From: Heterodera schachtii
Lineage: Eukaryota; Nematoda; Chromadorea; Rhabditida; Heteroderidae
Length of the DNA stretch: 64,000 nt
NCBI GenBank assembly: GCA_023374025.1
Contig: SIJG01000063.1
Span: forward strand, 186,001-250,000
Direction: 5' to 3'
Shown here: positions 1 through 12,100 of the stretch, piece by piece
How positions within the stretch are numbered: the stretch's first letter is position 1
Layout of the letters: every line of letters starts with the position of its first letter
Made by a program: the position numbers and the translations under genes
Notes under the pieces: model-generated
What the model was told of the DNA's origin: nothing
Database searches by the model: none
What the model saw: only the letters and a program-made list of their open reading frames with translations

Positions 1-22
1 GAATCAAAATGTCGAGGACGGT

Positions 23-775
23 ATGTATTACAGTAACCTGGAGGGCAAAATGTCTCCCGAGGTGTTAGACAAGTACTGTGTTATCAAGGATGCCGAAGAT
101 AATGATGATTGGGATACCTCAAAGTTTCGGAATGCATTCTCACGTGCATTGGACCAAATAAAGCATAGGCAGGAATTGAGAAAAAATGTACTTAAACCAA
201 AAAGGGAACACCACGAACAGACAATGTCTTTCACGGCATTAACTAAGCAAGAGAATAATCAAGAACGAAATAAGTCCTCACAAAATAAGTCAGATCAATC
301 ACCTCATCATTGGCGAGAGGAACAAACAAGAAAATTTCAGAATCGGATGCCCTCGAGCATCAATCCATTAATTGATGATTTGTCGATGAAGGACGGTCTT
401 AATTCCCCGGTAAAGGAAAAGTGGACTGAACATGAACCTAAGCATTGTCAACTATGTCAAGGAAATCATAAAGCGAAGAGATGTTGGAAATATTCCGATG
501 CTTTCTCAAGGCGGAATAAGGTTTTAAAATTGGAATTATGTATGATCTGCCTTAAGGGAGGGCATTGGGCGAGTCAATGCAGTTTTAAACATTACTGGTG
601 TAAAATTTGCCAACGAACTGGACATCACATCTCATTGTGTAGAAGAATTGATCCACCCATTTGTCATTTACCTAGATCAGAAAGAGATTCTGTTGAAAAC
701 CCGAAAAACCAACAGATTGCAGAAGACTTCTCAGAGTCTGAAAGGGTCGAAAAAGAGATTACGAGAGAAATGTAG
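23..775 (+). CDS. Gag-like fragment of an LTR retrotransposon, triple zinc knuckle
   Basis: Open frame of 250 residues. The first ~140 residues are charged and Gln/Asn-rich. Three CCHC zinc knuckles follow: one of form C-x2-C-x3-H-x4-C (near residue 142) and two canonical C-x2-C-x4-H-x4-C (CMIC...H...C and CKIC...H...C). Three closely spaced knuckles of this kind are typical of BEL/Pao-type Gag proteins, which package element RNA in cytoplasmic particles. The upstream start lies outside the window or is lost, and the frame closes at 773-775 with no protease or reverse transcriptase behind it. An overlapping frame at 648-875 may be the shifted continuation. I read this as a decayed element. 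The retroelement call is fairly sure; the BEL/Pao assignment less so. Confidence 0.7.
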   Translation: MYYSNLEGKMSPEVLDKYCVIKDAEDNDDWDTSKFRNAFSRALDQIKHRQELRKNVLKPKREHHEQTMSFTALTKQENNQERNKSSQNKSDQSPHHWREEQTRKFQNRMPSSINPLIDDLSMKDGLNSPVKEKWTEHEPKHCQLCQGNHKAKRCWKYSDAFSRRNKVLKLELCMICLKGGHWASQCSFKHYWCKICQRTGHHISLCRRIDPPICHLPRSERDSVENPKNQQIAEDFSESERVEKEITREM

Positions 776-1130
776 GAGAGGTATCATCCTCGAATCAAGG
801 CAGGTCCTGTCTCTAATGAATGGGAAAATTGGATATAAAAATTGTCAGTCTTATCTGACGGGGAGAATAAATTGATAGAGAAAATAGTCCAAAATAGAAA
901 ACTAGAAGAATTATGTGCCGACCTAGTTAAACTGAGTGTCTTAGTGTCATTACAAATAATACCGTGCCTCATCGCGGAAAGTGCAGAAGAAAAGAGAAAT
1001 TTAGACTAGGTATTTCCAACATGAATTTTGGATCCAAAATTTGTCTCATCAAATTGGACATCTTACTTATATGCTTAACAAAACTGACGTAGTTCATATC
1101 CAGCCCCCCCCCCCCGAAAAACCAACTGCA
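776..1130. other. Unassigned stretch after the Gag fragment
   Basis: No reading frame here resembles protease or polymerase. It holds the tail of the shifted Gag frame, a run of ten C near 1105-1115, and otherwise unremarkable AT-rich sequence. Confidence 0.4.
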
Positions 1131-1137
1131 AGTTTTT

Positions 1138-1330
1138 GGGGGAGTGTCCGAAACAATCCGATTTTCGGACCAAATTTCCGTTTTTCTGGGAGTGTCCGAA
1201 ACATTCCGATTTTCGGACCAAATTTCCGTTTTTCGGGGAGTGTCCGAAACATTCCGATTTTCGGACCAAAGTTCCATTTTCGGCAATGTCCTCAACATTC
1301 CGATTTTCTTTTCGGGCCAATTTTCCCATT
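1138..1330 (+). repeat. Minisatellite, four ~47-bp units
   Basis: Units start with GGGAGTGTCCGAAACA and carry an inverted pair, TTCCGATTTTCGGA. Starts near 1140, 1188 and 1235 give a period of about 47 bp; the fourth unit is degenerate. All overlapping open frames here (1041-1484, 1075-1590, 1136-1492, 1144-1599) are read-throughs of the array, so none is called as a gene. Confidence 0.8.
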
Positions 1331-2040
1331 TTCAAAACCAGGGGCACCGAGCGAGCCATGGAAACAGGACGACACCGAATGGATTTGGACGAGGCCAATC
1401 TCATTTGGCGAGAGGAAACGAGCGACGAATTTGGCCACAAGGCGGTCAACGAGAGCGGCACAATTGGACGGGACGGCACAATGAACGAGTGAAGAAAAGA
1501 ACGAAGGAGGATGGCGCAAATGGAGAGAAAGGAGACAACGACGAAATTGGTGAACGGCGGACAAATTTGACAATTTTTCAAAATGCTCAATATCTTTAAT
1601 TTTTACTTTTTATTTATTTTGTCATAATCACTATTATTTTCCACTAATTTCACTTTGTCACTTTGTCCCGCATTTTCTCATCTCTTTATCTCCGACGAAC
1701 ATCTCTTGTAAATTGCGGCGGTCTCATCCGCCATATTTAAGCCATGCATCCTTTCTCACATTGTTCCACACCAATTAAAATGTAAACAAAATTAAAATGC
1801 TTTAAAACATTTTTATTTGCTCTTCGCATTTCCATCAAATTGCTCAATAAAATTCTTCGAATTTTGAGAACAACGGAAGGCAAGGGATTGGAGGTTTTAA
1901 GTGATTTTCCGCCTCAAAACTAAATCACAAACTCTTTGAAAAGAGGCGGAAAACCATTTGCCATTGGCATTTGAATTTTCCACTCATTTCCTCAAAAACA
2001 CATTTTCCCCTCACCAAGGGAAATTGCCCCAATTTGATCA
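1331..2040. other. Intergenic, no supported gene
   Basis: 1331-1600 is open in several frames on both strands without recognisable domains; the plus frame ending at 1490 is acidic and could be an exon, but I see no splice support. 1600-2040 is AT-rich with stop codons in all frames. Confidence 0.35.
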
Positions 2041-2044
2041 TTGA

Positions 2045-2245
2045 AACCAATTGACACGGACAACCCTAGCGCCGGACAATCGGGAAACATTGACAAATTG
2101 ACGCCGACAAATTGGACAGACAAATCGCGCAGTTGGACATTGGACGCATCGAACAAATTGGCCATTTGACGCATTGCACCATCGGACAATTGACCTATCG
2201 GACATTTGACACATCGGACATTTGACGAAAAGCGGACAGCCCTTG
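2045..2245. repeat. Word-repeat element (GGACAATTG / GGACATTTGAC)
   Basis: A short word, GGACA(A/T)TTGAC with variants, recurs about ten times without a fixed period. Similar word clusters occur at 41003-41164 and 56215-56640, where the words are inverted relative to each other and one copy has a target duplication. Probably the remains of a non-autonomous element. Confidence 0.5.
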
Positions 2246-3028
2246 TGCACTGTCTTGGTGCACGTCTCAGCGCGCAGGCCACACATCCCATTACCACAAG
2301 ACGTGCCCCGGACAGTGCCTCGGATTACAAAAAATCCGGGGAACCAGTCAAAAAATTTTTTTTGAATGCTTAGCCCCCTTTTTTCAACTTTTCGAAAATT
2401 TAATTTTAAATTTTCTCACTTCACTCACAAATTCCAAAAACCCCCAACTGTGGTCAGATTGTCGTCCGCAGTGCCAGGGTCGCCACTTTGTAGCATCCGC
2501 TGCTGCCACAATTGTCAAATTTTTCCAATTTGCTGCCAATTTGCCAACAATTTGCCGCCAAAATTCACACAAAAAATGCCACAAATTTATGCCCTCAAAC
2601 TTGGGTAATTAAACCAATTCCTTACAACAAAATGTGTGAAATGGGGGGTTGGGGTTGGAAAAGACAAAGAGGGGAAATGGGGATAAAGGAATGGCACAAA
2701 AGATTGGGGGAAAAAGGGGGGTTGTACAAGAAATGGAAGGGGGGGGCAATACATGGAAATTGGGAGAATGCCTGGGGGTCACTGCAGATGACCTCTTTTT
2801 TGCGTTCCCTCCAGCGCCATTTCCACGGAAACGGTGTGACGTCATTTTTTCTTCCCTCCCCAGTTCGCCCTTTCACGTGCCCATTGCCCTTCAATTCCAA
2901 TCGCCCCATTTTCTCCTTTTCCTTTCTCGAATTTTCCCCGCCCTTTGGTTTCGCGCCCTCCTTTTTGCTTTTCGTCATCATTCGTCCATTTCTCCTCTTT
3001 CTGTCCGTTCCACGGACAGTTGCGGCTG
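2246..3028. other. Intergenic, no supported gene
   Basis: Purine-rich (2640-2800) and pyrimidine-rich (2860-3010) blocks create long overlapping frames of biased composition on both strands. No domain, signal peptide or convincing splice chain was found. Confidence 0.35.
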
Positions 3029-3029
3029 A

Positions 3030-3409
3030 TGTTCAGTCGCAACACAACATGCACAGGAGGAAGCAACGCACACAAATCCAAAGTTCATTATCACAGGAAA
3101 CACGGAGCAAATCGGGTTGTGTTTAAAATTGGCGATCAAGTACAGTTCGTTAATTATCGAGATGGTAAAAAATTTTGGCTTTTTGGCAAAATTGTGGCGA
3201 AAAATGGTCTAATTTGCAAAATTCAATCCCCACAATTAGCACATAAGATCATCACACGTCACGCAAACGCAGTGAAGTTATCAGCAGCGACTGGCACTGA
3301 TCATGAGTGTTCAAAACATCAACAGTTCATTCACCAGTCCGATCACCACAAGGACACAAGCAAACACACTACCAGTCGATCATCGAATGCAACCACAAAA
3401 ACGGACTAA
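3030..3409 (+). pseudogene. Integrase C-terminal remnant of an LTR retrotransposon
   Basis: The frame (stop 3407-3409) contains FKIGDQV, then a WLFGKIV segment and an ITRHANAV segment about 50 residues later. This order (F-x-GD-x-V, then G-x-I/V, then RHAN) matches the C-terminal domain of Ty3/gypsy-like integrases, which help hold element DNA ends during insertion. The catalytic DDE core is absent upstream, so this is a truncated remnant. It is followed at 3474 by a polypurine tract and at 3486 by an LTR, the normal order for the 3' end of such an element. If the Gag at 23-775 is BEL/Pao and this is gypsy-like, two elements are juxtaposed. Confidence 0.6.
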
Positions 3410-3473
3410 TCGGCAGCAAGAAACAGAACACCGGCCAGCGACATGAGATCAGGGATCGTGATTAAGATTTTTT

Positions 3474-3485
3474 AAGAGGGGGAGG
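3474..3485 (+). promoter_or_regulatory. Polypurine tract (plus-strand primer)
   Basis: AAGAGGGGGAGG sits immediately before the LTR end TGTTGTGT at 3486. In retrotransposons the tract next to the 3' LTR primes plus-strand DNA synthesis. Position and composition both fit. Confidence 0.75.
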
Positions 3486-3724
3486 TGTTGTGTTATTGCC
3501 ATTTCACATTTCTTGGCATTATGTTCAATTGACACGTCATCACTTTCATCGCCCATAAATACCGCTCTCTTCCCTCCTTCCTCGCTTCGGACTTCATTCA
3601 TTCTCTTTTATCATTTGCATTTCACCCCACACAATTTATCTTTTTCTTCACCTCTGACTTATTTATTTATTTATTATTTATTTATTATTGATTGTATTTG
3701 TTGTTGTTGATAAACGACACAACA
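3486..3724 (+). mobile_element. 3' long terminal repeat, 239 bp
   Basis: The segment begins TGTTGTGT (3486-3493) and ends ACACAACA (3717-3724), an exact 8-bp terminal inverted repeat of the TG...CA type. It follows a polypurine tract and an integrase remnant. A TATA-like CATAAATA lies at 3554-3561, ahead of a CT-rich start region. The partner 5' LTR is not in the window, so age and target duplication cannot be judged. The satellite starts at the next base, so the element probably inserted into a satellite unit. Confidence 0.8.
3554..3561 (+). promoter_or_regulatory. TATA-like box of the LTR
   Basis: CATAAATA followed by a CT-rich stretch and TTCATTC. It is placed where an LTR promoter would be; not otherwise supported. 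Confidence 0.4.
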
Positions 3725-6700
3725 GAGAGGGGGCTTTTGATTGCCAAATTTGGCATGATATCTTAAACAGTAGGGAGAGGGGGATTTTGATTGCCAAATT
3801 TGGCATGAAATGCTTAAAAAGTAGGGAGAGGGGGCTTTTGATTGCCAAATTTGGCATGAAATGCTTAAAAAGTAGGGAGAGGGGGCTTTTGATTGCCAAA
3901 TTTGGCATGATATCTTAAACAGTAGGGAGAAGGGGATTTTGATTGCCAAATTTGGCATGATATCTTAAACAGTAGGGAGAAGGGGATTTTGATTGCCAAA
4001 TTTGGCATGATATCTTAAACAGTAGGGAGAAGGGGATTTTGATTGCCAAATTTGGCATGAAATGCTTAAAAAGTAGGGAGAGGGGGATTTTGATTGCCAA
4101 ATTTGGCATGATATCTACAGTAGGGAGAGGGGACTTTTGATTGCCAAATTTGGCATGATATCCACAGTAGGGAGAGGGGGATTTTGATTGCCAAATTGGC
4201 ATGATATCTACAGTAGGGAGAGGGTGATTTTGATTGCCAAATATGGGCATGAAATGCTTAAAGTAGGGAGAGGGGGCTTTTGATTGCCAAATTTGGCATG
4301 AAAGGCTTAAAAAGTAGGGAGAGGGGGTTTTGATTGCCAAATTTGGCATGATATCAACAGTAGGGAGAGGGGATTTTGATTGCCAAATTTGGCATGATAT
4401 CTTAAAAAGTAGGGAGAGGGGGCTTTTGATTGCCAAATTTGGCATGAAATGCTTAAAAAGTAGGGAGAGGGGGCTTTTGATTGCCAAATTTGGCATGATA
4501 TCACAGTAGGAGAGGGTGATTTGATTGCCAAATTTGGCATGAAATGCTTAAAAGTAGGAGAGGGGGTTTTGATTGCCAAATTTGGCATGATATCATCAGT
4601 AGGGAGAAGGGGATTTTGATTGCCAAATTTGGCATGATATCTTAAACAGTAGGGAGAAGGGGGATTTTGATTGCCAAATTTGGCATGAAATGCTTAAAAA
4701 GTAGGGAGAGGGGGCTTTTGATTGCCAAATTTGGCATGAAAGGCTTAAAAAGTAGGGGAGGGGGATTTTGATTGCCAAATTTGGCATGATATCCACAGTA
4801 GGGAGAGGGGATTTGATTGCCAAATTTGGCATGAAAGCTTAAAAAGTAGGGAGAGGGGGCTTTTGATTGCCAAATTTGGCATGAAATGCTTAAAAAGTAG
4901 GGAGAGGGGGCTTTTGATTGCCAAATTTGGCATGAAAGGCTTAAAAAGTAGGGGGAGCGGGATTTTGATTGCCAAATTTGGCATGATATCACAGTAGGGA
5001 GAGGGTGATTTGATTGCCAAATTTGCATTAAATGCTTAAAAAGTAGGAAGAGGGGGCTTTGATTGCCAAATTTGGCATGAAAGGCTTAAAAAGTAGGGGG
5101 AGCGGGATTTTGATTGCCAAATTTGGCATGATATCTACAGTAGGGAGAGGGGGATTTTGATTGCCAAATTTGGCATGAAAGGCTTAAAAAGTAGGGAGAG
5201 GGGGCTTTTGATTGCCAAATTTGGCATGAATGCTTAAAAAGTAGGGAGAGGGGGCTTTTGATTGCCAAATTTGGCATGATATCCACAGTAGGGAGAGGGT
5301 GATTTTGATTGCCAAATTGACATTAAATGCTTAAAAGTAGGGAGAGGGGGCTTTTGATTGCCAAATTTGGCATGATATCCACAGTAGGGAGAGGGGGATT
5401 TTGATTGCCAAATTTGGCATGATATCACAGTAGGGAGAGGGGGATTTTGATTGCCAAATTTGGCATGAAAGGCTTAAAAAGTAGGGAGAGGGGGCTTTTG
5501 ATTGCCAATTTGGCATGAAAGGTAAAAAGTAGGGAGAGGGGATTTTGATTGGCAATTTGGCATGATAAAAAGTAGGGAGAGGGGACTTTTGATTGCCAAA
5601 TTTGGCATGAAATGCTTAAAAAGTAGGGGAGGGGGATTTTGATTGCCAAATTTGGCATGATATCCACAGTAGGGAGAGGGGGATTTTGATTGCCAAATTT
5701 GGCATGAAAGGCTTAAAAAGTAGGGAGAGGGGGCTTTGATTGCCAAATTTGGCATGAAATGCTTAAAAAGTAGGGAGAGGGGGCTTTTGATTGCCCAAAT
5801 TTGGCAAGATATCCACAGTAGGGAGAGGGGTGATTTTGATTGCCAAATTTGACATTAAATGCTTAAAAAGTAGGGAGAGGGGGGCTTTTGATTGCCAAAT
5901 TTGGCATGATATCCACAGTAGGGAGAGGGGGATTTTGATTGCAAATTTGGCATGATATCTACAGTAGGGAGAGGGTGATTTTGATTGCCAAATATGGGTA
6001 TGAAATGCTTAAAAGTAGGGACGAGGGGGCTTTTGATTGCCAAATTTGGCATGAAAGGCTTAAAAAGTAGGGAGAGGGGGATTTTGATTGCCAAATTTGG
6101 CATGATATCCACAGTAGGGGAGGGGGGATTTTGATTGCCAAATTGGCATGAAAGGCTTAAAAAGTAGGGAGAGGGGGCTTTTGATTGCCAAATTTGGCAT
6201 GAAATGCTTAAAAAGTAGGGAGAGGGGGCTTTTGATTGCCAATTTGGCATCAATATGCAACAGTAGGGAGAGGGGGGCTTTTGATTGCCAATTTGGCATG
6301 AAAGGCTTAAAAAGTAGGGAGAGGGGGCTTTTGATTGCCAATTTGGCATCAAATGCTTAAACAGTAGGGAGAGGGGCTTTTGATTGCCAAATTTGGCATG
6401 AATGCTTAAACAGTAGGGAGAGGGGGCTTTTGATTGCCAAATTTGGCATGAAAGGCTTAAAAAGTAGGGTGAAGGGCTTTTGATTGCCAAATTTGGCATG
6501 ATATCTACAGTAGGGAGAAGGGGATTTTGATTGCAAATTTGGCATGAAAGGCTTTAAACAGTAGGGAGAGGGGGCTTTTGATTGCCAAATTTGGCATGAA
6601 ATGCCTTAAAAAGTAGGGAGAGGGGGCTTTTGATTGCCAAATTGGCATGATATCCACAGTAGGGAGAGGGTGATTTTGATTGCCAATTTGACATAAATGC

Positions 6701-8033
6701 TTAAAAAGTAGGGAGAGGGGGCTTTTGATTGCCAAATTTGGCATGATATCCACAGTAGGGAGAGGGGGATTTTGATTGCCAAATTTGGCATGATATCTAC
6801 AGTAGGGAGAGGGTGATTTTGATTGCCAAATATGGGCATGAAATGCTTAAAAGTAGGGAGAGGGGGCTTTTGATTGCCAAATTTGGCATGAAAGGCTTAA
6901 AAGTAGGGAGAGGGGGATTTTGATTGCCAAATTTGGCATGATATCCACAGTAGGGAGAGGGGGATTTTGATTGCCAAATTTGGCATGAAAGGCTTAAAAA
7001 GTAGGGAGAGGGGTTTTGATTGCCAAATTTGGCATGAAATGCTTAAAAAGTAGGGAGAGGGGGGCTTTTGATTGCCAAATTTGGCATGAAAGGCTTAAAA
7101 AGTAGGGGGAGCGGGATTTTGATTGCCAAATTTGGCATGATATCCACAGTAGGGAGAGGGTGATTTTGATTGCCAAATTTGACATTAAATGCTTAAAAAG
7201 TAGGGAGAGGGGGCTTTTGATTGCCAAATTGGCATGAAATGCTTAAAATAGGGAGAGGGGGCTTTTGATTGCCCAAATTTGGCATGATATCTACAGTAGG
7301 GAGAGGGGGCTTTTGATTGCCAAATTTGGCATGAAAGGCTTAAAAAGTAGGGGGAGCGGGATTTGATTGCCAAATTTGGCATGATATCTACAGTAGGGAG
7401 AGGGGAATTTTTGATTGCCAAATTTGGCATGAAAGGCTTAAAAAGTAGGGAGAGGGGGCTTTTGATTGCCAAATTTGGCATGAAAGGATTAAAAAGTAGG
7501 GGGAGGGGGATTTTGATTGCCAAATTTGGCATGATATCTACAGTAGGGAGAGGGGAATTTTTATTGCCAAATTTGGCATGATATCTACAGTAGGGAGAGG
7601 GGGCTTTTGATTGCCAAATTTGGCATGAAATGCTTAAAAAGTAGGGAGAGGGGGCTTTTGATTGCAAATTTGGCATGATATCTACAGTAGGGAGAGGGGG
7701 CTTTTGATTGCCAAATTTGGCATGAAAGGCTTAAAAAGTAGGGAGAGGGGGATTTTGATTGCCAAATTTGGCATGATATCTGCAGTAGGGAGAGGGGCTT
7801 TTGATTGCCAAATTTGGCATGATATCCACAGTAGGGAGAGGGGGCTTTTGATTGCCAAATTTGGCATGATATCCACAGTAGGGAGAGGGGGCTTTTGATT
7901 GCCACACTTGGCATGATATCCACAGTAGGGAGAGGGGGCTTTTGATTGCCACACTTGGCATGATATCCACAGTAGGGAGAGGGGGCTTTTGATTGCCACA
8001 TTTGGCATGAAAGGCTTAAACAGTAGATTTAGC
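3725..8033 (+). repeat. Satellite array, 47/51-bp units, about 85-90 copies
   Basis: Each unit has GTAGGGAGAGGGGG, then CTTTTGATT or ATTTTGATT, then the perfect 14-bp palindrome TGCCAAATTTGGCA, then a linker. Two main linker types alternate irregularly: ATGAAATGCTTAAAAA or ATGAAAGGCTTAAAAA (51-bp unit, e.g. 3820 to 3871) and ATGATATCCACA or ATGATATCTACA (47-bp unit, e.g. 4121 to 4168). The palindrome is mutated in a minority of copies; the last few units carry TGCCACACTTGGCA. The array begins at the base after the LTR and ends at CAGTAG near 8033. Because 51 is a multiple of three, the array yields many 60-210-residue frames on both strands; these are artefacts. Copy number is estimated from array length and mean period. 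Confidence 0.95.
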
Positions 8034-9176
8034 ATGTATTTAAGCAAGAAAATCAACGGCTCAAACCATTCCAATTTTTTATTCATCTTATTAAAAATAT
8101 ATTTTTTTGCGCTTTATCTCTTTGCTTTCTTAAAGGCATGGCATTGTGATTTTGCGTTGGGCTTAAATGCATCATTCAAAATGATGTAGAATGTATTTTT
8201 TAGGGTTGTACACGACCGGTTATTAACCGGTACATCTTTTTTTTGGTTGTTACGGTAAATGAAAACTTTTCACTATAAATTTTTAGCCCAATATTTTCAC
8301 CAAAAAAATGATAAAAGAAAACATAAAATAAAAAATATCATTTAAATTGAAACATCAGTTTATTGTCTCTAGGAATTTTTAAAATTTACTTTTAAATTTT
8401 TTCGAAATTTCCAAAATCCCGCGCGGGATCCCACAAATTTTAAATGCGGGATTTGCAGGATTGCGAGATTTTGCGGGATTTATACCTGCGGGATCCCGTC
8501 CCGCAAAATTTTCAGTACCAATCCCGCAGCGGGATCCGCAAATTTGAAATTTCCGGGCTCTACCAAAAACTACCTAAACCCCAAAATATGTTTTTTTTCG
8601 CCAAAAGCCCAAAATATGTTTTTTATGTGCTAAAAACTTGTTCTGATTGAAAGGAAAACAGGTAAAAATGCTATTTTTGGGCTTTTCATGCGAATGCATA
8701 TGCATATAAATCCGTTCCCTGATAATTACCCATTATTTTTTCTTAGTCAATTAAATTTTTTGGCTTGTGAAAAAGGTATTAAGAGAACATTCAAAATTTC
8801 GACTTTTTCGCAATTTTCATGTATAACTTTTTTGCTAATTATCTAATCTAAAACCCTATAAAAGTGTTTTTACGTGTGAGTTTGAGTCATATTCGAACAA
8901 TTTTTTGTGGGTTTTGAAATTATAGTTTTTAAATGAAATATAATAAACATTTTGTCAATTTAAAACATTATAGTTTTTTATAATTTTTTATTTTTTCTTA
9001 AACAATTCGTTTCTCATTGTTTGCTATGAACCCACTTTTTTTTTCGTTGGCCAATTCCCCCAATTCCCCCAACCATTTTCATTTTTCATTTCAGCAATAT
9101 GCCTTTTTTAATAATACTTTTTTTTTGCTCTACGTTTTCTTAAATTTATTTTTCATTTTAGGCAAAAGAAAAAAAA
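8034..9176. other. Intergenic between satellite and kinase A
   Basis: AT-rich, with no supported gene. It holds a possible element end TAGGGTTGTACACGACCGG at ~8200 and the word-repeat at 8403-8570. The last part is the presumed upstream region of kinase A. Confidence 0.5.
8403..8570 (-). repeat. Word-repeat element (GCGGGATCCCGC)
   Basis: GGGATCCCGC and its variants occur in both orientations. The ends CGAAATTTCC and GAAATTTCCGGGCTC match those of the copy at 21525-21685 in reverse orientation, so this is a dispersed family. A third, shorter relative is at 21935-22025. Confidence 0.65.
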
Positions 9177-12100
9177 ATGAATTTTTATATTATATTTTTC
9201 TCTTGTGATTTTTTCCACCTTTTTTGTCAGCTGTTGATTGTGGGGGCAGCACCACCAACAGGTAATTCTGAAGTTTGAAGGTGATTTTAAATTAAATCAC
9301 ACTGATGAAATTAAAATCACGGCATTGCAAATGCCTTTTTCTTTGCTGCAAATAAAATTTGCGTGGCATTAATTGTTACAAGTCAGGGCTTGCAAGTTTC
9401 TTTCTGAAAATAAGAAAAAAAAAGAAGTCTTGAATCTGAAATTTTGATTTGACTCAAAAATAATGAAGGATTCCTAGAAATAAAGAGACTTGTTGTTAGC
9501 CTGTTGTTAGCCAAGTCCGTAACCAAAAAAAATTTTCTTTTTTTTTTTTGCTCTTCCGATCAAAAATTTTTTTGTCAAGTGTAATTGTCTTAAATTTTGG
9601 CTCCGTGGGAAAAAACAAAATTTTTAGCCATTTTCACTAAATTCTGACCATTTGAGACAAAATTTTGGCGAAAAATAAGAAAATTGGGGCCTGGCGATCC
9701 TAGGGGAAAAATTTAGGACCAAATTTGTTAAGGAAAATATGTAGTTAAATTTTAACGAAATTATTACCCATTTTTCTGGGTTAAATTTTTCATTTTCGGG
9801 GGTGGGCAACTGTCCCCCGCCCCTTGCCCCCATAGTTACCTGGCCTATTGTGAGCCCAGGCATTAAGCAAATAAAATTAAGAGAAAAGTGGTGGCCAATG
9901 CGATGAGACAAATGGCATGGAACCATTTGAGTACATTCCGGCACTTTGGAGGGAGGAAAAGGGGAAGGGAAAAATGGAAGAAAATGGAAACATTGAAGAA
10001 AAGAAGAAGGAGAAAATGGAAGAAAAGGGGAAGGAGAAAATGGATGAGAATGGAAGGATGAAGGAAAAGGGGAAGGAGAAAATGGAAGAAAAGGGAAAAA
10101 TGGAAGGAAACAAAAAAGGAAAAGAAGTGAAAAATGGAAGTGGAAAAAATGTCATGCCAATAAAAGTAGAGAGCCCATGTCCAATCATAAGAAACCTTGA
10201 CAAAATCAAAGAGAGTGGAAGCCCAAGAAGCCCATTTAAAAAATTGATAGAAAGTCCGAAAAGAGTATACAAACATATGAAGGAAAAGGCGAAACAGAAA
10301 AAGGAAGAAAAAGAAGAGGAAGAAAGGAGAGAGGAGGAAAAGAAGCAAAGAGAGCAGAGAGAGAGGAAGGAACGAGAACAGAGAAAGGAGCGAATTTTAA
10401 TGGCGAAAGTGCCATTCGGCGAAGGAAATTACGGCAAGGTAAAAGGAGAAGCGGCTAATTTGGTCCTAAAACGAAAAGGGCCTCTGCTGAAGGCAGCAGA
10501 GTGAGACGCAATCGGATATTGATTGCGCGCAACCCGCAATTGCGGCCTCTTAAAAAATCTGCAATATTAGGGGTTCGGTATCGAAAGTAAAAATCCTTTA
10601 CAAATCTTGCGCCATAATTTTAAATTTTTCCAGGGGCCCTGTCGGCGCAGTCGCGCCATTCTTTCCAGTAATTTTGCAACTTTAGGGTTTTATTAGATGT
10701 CCCAAAAAATCCAAATTTCGATATTTTTTAGTATACATTTTCATTTTTTCATATTTTGAAAATTTATAGAATTTTCTTGCTTATTTTGTCATTTTTATGG
10801 CATTTTGTCCCTATTTGACTTTTTACGAAGAATTTTTTTTCCAGAAAATAACCATTTAAAAAATTTTATTTACATATTTTAGTACATATTTGGGGGATTT
10901 TTGTATTTATTTCATACATTTTTAAACATTTTTTACACATATTTTATTAAATATTTCACGATTTTTCATATATAAAATTCCCAGCCCTAGTTATTAACTA
11001 TAAGTATTATAATGAATTTTTCCCTCAGATTTTCCATGCTTTCACTGGAAACGATGTGAAAAAACTGCCCAAAAATAAATGTGTGGTGGTGAAATTATGC
11101 TCTCTCAATCTCACTTCTAAAAACCATGTGAAAGTGATGGAAAATTTTCAAAAGCATGTGGATAAGAGCAAACGGAAACGAATTGTCGAAATGATTGATT
11201 AGTGAGTTAAAGTATTAAAAACATTAATTAAGCTTTTAGTTCAGCCTTTTAAAAATGTAAATTAATTTTAGTGGAGAAATTGATTCTTTTGATAAAAAGC
11301 AAGTGATTGTCATGGAAAGGGGAGAAGAAAGTCTGGCAAATAAACTGAAAAGTTTGAAAGAGATTGACGCCAAAACGTTGGCAAAATTTGGCTTGGACAT
11401 GGCATTGGCACTCAGAGATTTCCATCAATGTGAACATTAAAATTTAAAACAATCAGAAGCATTGGTTAATTTCTAATTACTTTATCGAAATTTCAGTTGC
11501 AATTCATTTGGACTTCAAACCCGACAACTTGGTCTATTTCACAAACGAAGCAAGAAGTGAACAGATTTTGAAGTTGATTGACTTTGACGGGGCCCATTGG
11601 GTTGGCCACAAAAAAGACGGAGAGCACGCTGATCAGACGGAAGAGGTCGAATTTGGCGAAGTCACTCCGATCAGATACAAAAGCCCCGAACAATTCCGAG
11701 AGGAAAAAGTATGTATTTTTAGGTTAAAAGAGAAGCATAAATGGTATAAATCTTGCATTGGGAGCCGAGAAAGGGCAGAGTCGGTTTCCGGGTGTATTGG
11801 TTAATTTTAGGCTAAATTATGAAGAAGTTTTTTTCTGTCAAAAATCATTTTGGTGGTTTTTTGATGTGTTAGGTGGTTTCGTAAAAACTGCCAATTTTAA
11901 CAGGTTTTCAAGAAAAATTGTCGAGTGTGCGGTGTTTTGGCCAAAATGCTAATCAATGGCCTAATTTAAAAAGAGATCCGCACATATCCAGCACAAAATT
12001 TGTTGGGCTATAACTTTTGATGTTAGAACCCTGAACTAGTACCAATCGATTCTTTTGAATATGACATTTTTTTAATTTAGTGACAAAATCATATAAAGAT